Both the position numbers and the translations under genes were made by a program. Below, in pieces: positions 5,356-6,718 of a DNA stretch of 6,718 bases. Origin of the DNA: CAVSUR01 sp052143655 (GTDB taxonomy: Bacteria > Actinomycetota > Actinomycetes > Streptosporangiales > Streptosporangiaceae); assembly GCA_052143655.1 (NCBI GenBank), contig JBKQSL010000234.1, positions 1 to 6,718 on the forward strand, given 5' to 3'. Position 1 is the first letter of the stretch. Each line of letters begins with the position of its first letter. Under the pieces are notes generated by a model that worked only from the letters and a program-made list of their open reading frames with translations, had not been told where the DNA came from and did no database searches.

Positions 5356-6527
5356 TGGCAGCGCGACGCAGCAGGGGCGACGGGGGCCTCTCGTGGGACA
5401 AGACACGGCAGCGCTGGGTCGCCTCGGTCACAGTGGGCTACTCCCCGAGCGGAAGGAGGATTGTCCGGAGGGCCAGGGGCAAGAGCAAGACTGCTGCGCA
5501 AAGGGCACTCAAGGAGCTTGTCCATGACCATGAGGACGGGTTTCCGATTGCCCCGCACAACTACACTGTCGCTGATGCGGTGCGCGAGTGGCTGAAGTTC
5601 GGACTCAGCGGTCGTGCTGAGGCAACCATCGAGAAATGCACCATACTGGCCAACACGCACGTGATATCGGCTCTCGGCGCGCGAAAGCTGCGCGACCTTT
5701 CGGCAGACGATGTTGACCGATGGCTTGCCGATAAGGCACAGAGTCTGAGCACCCGGACTCTTCGGGAGACGAGATCCGTTCTCAAACGTGCCGTGACACG
5801 GGCTCAGGCTCGGGACAAGGTGAAGCGGAACGTTGTCTTGCTCTGCGAGGTGCCCGAAGGTCAGCAGGGCCGCCCGTCTAAGTCCCTGACGCTGAGCCAG
5901 GCGGAAGCACTGCTGGCCGCTGCGCAGGGCAACGCGATGCACGCCTACATCGTGCTATCCCTCCTCATAGGCGCTCGGACCGAGGAGCTTCGAGCACTCA
6001 CCTGGTCTCACGTGGACCTAGACGGCAAGCCAGCGGCCGACGGCAGACCAGCTAGTCCACCATCGATCATGGTTTGGCGGTCCGTACGAGCAGGAGGCGA
6101 CACCAAGACCAGGAAATCACGGCGGACGCTGGCGCTTCCTCAGAGATGTGTGGACGCGCTGCGGGTCCATCAAGTCCGTCAGGAACAGGCAAAGCAGGCC
6201 GCTGGCCGTCGGTGGCAGAGCAACGAGCTAGTGTTTCCCTCCGGAGTTGGCACCGCGTCGGACGCCTCTCACATGCGGCGCAGCTTCCGCAAGGTGGTCG
6301 AGTCGGCCGGACTCGATCCTGGCCAGTGGACGCCCAGGGAGCTGAGGCACAGCTTCGTCTCGCTGCTGTCGGACGCTGGCGTTCCCGTGGAGCACATCTC
6401 TCGCCTGGTCGGGCACAGCGGGACGACGACGACAGAGACTGTCTACCGCAAGCAGCTACGTCCGGTGCTCCTTGAGGGAGCTGGCGCGATGGACCGCATC
6501 TTCCCGGAGGGAAAGCCGGATGTTTAG
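5355..6527 (+). CDS. int: Tyrosine-recombinase integrase
   Basis: This 390-aa site-specific recombinase should join the element to tRNA-Pro and, with Xis, excise it. An N-terminal arm-binding AP2-like region (about 10-55, GLSWDKTRQRWVASVTVGY) is followed by a core-binding SAM-like domain (about 70-155). The catalytic domain (about 175-375) holds Arg208 in GARTEELRALTW, Lys251 in DTKTRKSRRTLAL, Arg331 in PRELRHSF, His354 in LVGHSG and the nucleophile Tyr364 in ETVYRKQ. Arg328 stands where many tyrosine recombinases have the first histidine of HxxR; I recall this as common in streptomycete AICE integrases. ATG 5355 shares a base with the xis stop; the upstream in-frame stretch from 4971 is just repSA/xis in another frame. 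Length matches pSAM2 Int. Codon use is visibly less GC-rich than in repSA or traSA. Confidence 0.95.
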   Translation: MAARRSRGDGGLSWDKTRQRWVASVTVGYSPSGRRIVRRARGKSKTAAQRALKELVHDHEDGFPIAPHNYTVADAVREWLKFGLSGRAEATIEKCTILANTHVISALGARKLRDLSADDVDRWLADKAQSLSTRTLRETRSVLKRAVTRAQARDKVKRNVVLLCEVPEGQQGRPSKSLTLSQAEALLAAAQGNAMHAYIVLSLLIGARTEELRALTWSHVDLDGKPAADGRPASPPSIMVWRSVRAGGDTKTRKSRRTLALPQRCVDALRVHQVRQEQAKQAAGRRWQSNELVFPSGVGTASDASHMRRSFRKVVESAGLDPGQWTPRELRHSFVSLLSDAGVPVEHISRLVGHSGTTTTETVYRKQLRPVLLEGAGAMDRIFPEGKPDV

Positions 6528-6547
6528 TTACTCACTTAGTTACTCAG
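6524..6547 (+). repeat. Tandem 12-bp direct repeat, probable integrase arm-type sites
   Basis: TTAGTTACTCAC (6524-6535) is followed immediately by TTAGTTACTCAG (6536-6547), identical in 11 of 12 bases. The first copy includes the int stop codon. AT-rich and so close to int and the tRNA attachment site, the repeat is a good candidate for the paired arm-type binding sites of the integrase N-terminal domain. It could also place Xis. Confidence 0.6.
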
Positions 6548-6592
6548 TGACGATCAAAGGCCGCCTGCAATCCTCGCAAGCAGCCTCTGAGC

Positions 6593-6640
6593 TGGTCGGG
6601 GTGGCCGGATTTGAACCGGCGGCCTCTTCGTCCCGAACGA
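6593..6640. other. Predicted attachment site (int-proximal attL/attR core in tRNA-Pro)
   Basis: AICE integrases of this class recombine within the 3' part of a tRNA gene, commonly from the anticodon loop to the 3' end. Here the tRNA 3' end, including the encoded CCA, faces int, 66 bases after its stop codon. The intact tRNA with its own upstream flank suggests this is the junction where the element restores the tRNA 3' end. Bounds are approximate because the partner site is not in the window. Confidence 0.6.
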
Positions 6641-6669
6641 AGCGCGCTGCCAAGCTGCGCCACACCCCG
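6593..6669 (-). tRNA. tRNA-Pro (anticodon CGG)
   Basis: On the minus strand the sequence folds into a complete cloverleaf. The acceptor stem CGGGGTG pairs with CACCCCG. The D stem GCGC/GCGC encloses the loop AGCTTGGCA. The anticodon stem CTTCG/CGAAG holds the loop TTCGGGA, with anticodon CGG at 6633-6635. The T stem GCCGG/CCGGC carries TTCAAAT. The discriminator is A73, and CCA is encoded at 6593-6595. All stems pair fully. It reads CCG proline codons. The gene is intact despite serving as the probable insertion site, as expected when the element carries a copy of the 3' part. It is transcribed towards int. Confidence 0.97.
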
Positions 6670-6683
6670 GTTACCGCCCGAGC

Positions 6684-6689
6684 AGTCTA
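6684..6689 (-). promoter_or_regulatory. Possible -10 box of the tRNA-Pro promoter
   Basis: TAGACT on the minus strand fits the TANNNT pattern and lies 14 bases upstream of the tRNA 5' end. The nearest -35-like hexamer, TTGCTC (6711-6716), is 21 bases away, which is too far for a good promoter. The call rests on the -10 alone and the window ends close by. Confidence 0.3.
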
Positions 6690-6718
6690 GCCGATCCTGG
6701 GAACCAGCGTGAGCAAGG

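Larger units (their letters stand above)
1..6640. mobile_element. Partial actinomycete integrative and conjugative element (AICE, pSAM2-like)
   Basis: The gene order is GntR repressor, Pra-like activator, two small proteins, FtsK-type translocase, zinc-ribbon protein, HUH replication initiator, Xis and tyrosine integrase, followed by a tRNA-Pro gene. This is the core of pSAM2-class AICEs, which excise, replicate by rolling circle and transfer as double-stranded DNA through one FtsK-like protein. The right end is inferred to lie within the tRNA, because int points towards the tRNA 3' end. The left end and second attachment site are outside the window, so the true extent is unknown. No resistance or metabolic cargo is visible here. 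Confidence 0.88.

Noticed and set aside
6472..6690. A 72-codon + strand reading frame ending the window, containing GVAGFEPAASSSRT
   Set aside because: This is the antisense translation of the tRNA-Pro gene, a well-known false protein in annotations. It also overlaps the int 3' end and has no ribosome binding site.
1..6718. CRISPR array, defence genes or toxin-antitoxin pair
   Set aside because: No regular spaced repeats were seen, and all credible genes fit AICE maintenance and transfer functions. The two unknown small genes are not adjacent in a toxin-antitoxin arrangement (gap with hairpin between them).

Overview
The window is high-GC actinobacterial DNA. Third codon positions are strongly G/C-biased, and starts include GTG and ATG behind purine-rich ribosome binding sites. 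The gene set and order match the pSAM2/SLP1 type of actinomycete integrative and conjugative element (AICE). The host cannot be fixed to genus from this sequence; Streptomyces or a related filamentous actinomycete is likely. All genes lie on the + strand except a tRNA at the right end.

Layout. (1) 21-770: a GntR/HutC-type repressor (KorSA-like). (2) 771-876: a promoter region carrying two copies of a 12-bp palindrome (TGGCATATGCCA and TGGCGTATGCCA). (3) 877-1299: a Pra-family 'plasmid replication, integration and excision activator'. (4) 1299-1571 and 1661-1912: two small unknown proteins separated by a strong GC hairpin. (5) 1909-3378: an FtsK/SpoIIIE-type DNA translocase (TraSA-like), with a rare TTA codon. 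(6) 3375-3530: a 51-aa zinc-ribbon protein. (7) 3527-5149: a RepSA-like rolling-circle initiator with HUH and tyrosine motifs. (8) 5146-5355: an Xis-like helix-turn-helix protein. (9) 5355-6527: a tyrosine-recombinase integrase. (10) 6524-6547: a tandem 12-bp repeat, probably integrase arm sites. (11) 6593-6669, minus strand: an intact tRNA-Pro(CGG) whose 3' end faces int. This is the expected attachment site and the element/chromosome junction. Sequence beyond about 6670 looks like chromosome.

How it works together. By analogy with pSAM2, the GntR protein should hold the pra promoter off through the two palindromes. On derepression, Pra should switch on the replication, excision and integration genes. 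Xis and Int excise the element from tRNA-Pro, RepSA replicates it by rolling circle, and the FtsK-like protein moves double-stranded DNA between mycelial cells. From the 83-aa gene to int, consecutive genes overlap by 1-4 bases, which suggests one translationally coupled operon. The far end of the element, with the second attachment site and any cargo, is not in the window; no copy of the tRNA 3' end occurs elsewhere in it.

I found no clearly new system. The most worthwhile points are the double-operator switch, the tandem arm repeats touching the int stop codon, the TTA codon in the transfer gene, and the conserved-looking small proteins of unknown function.
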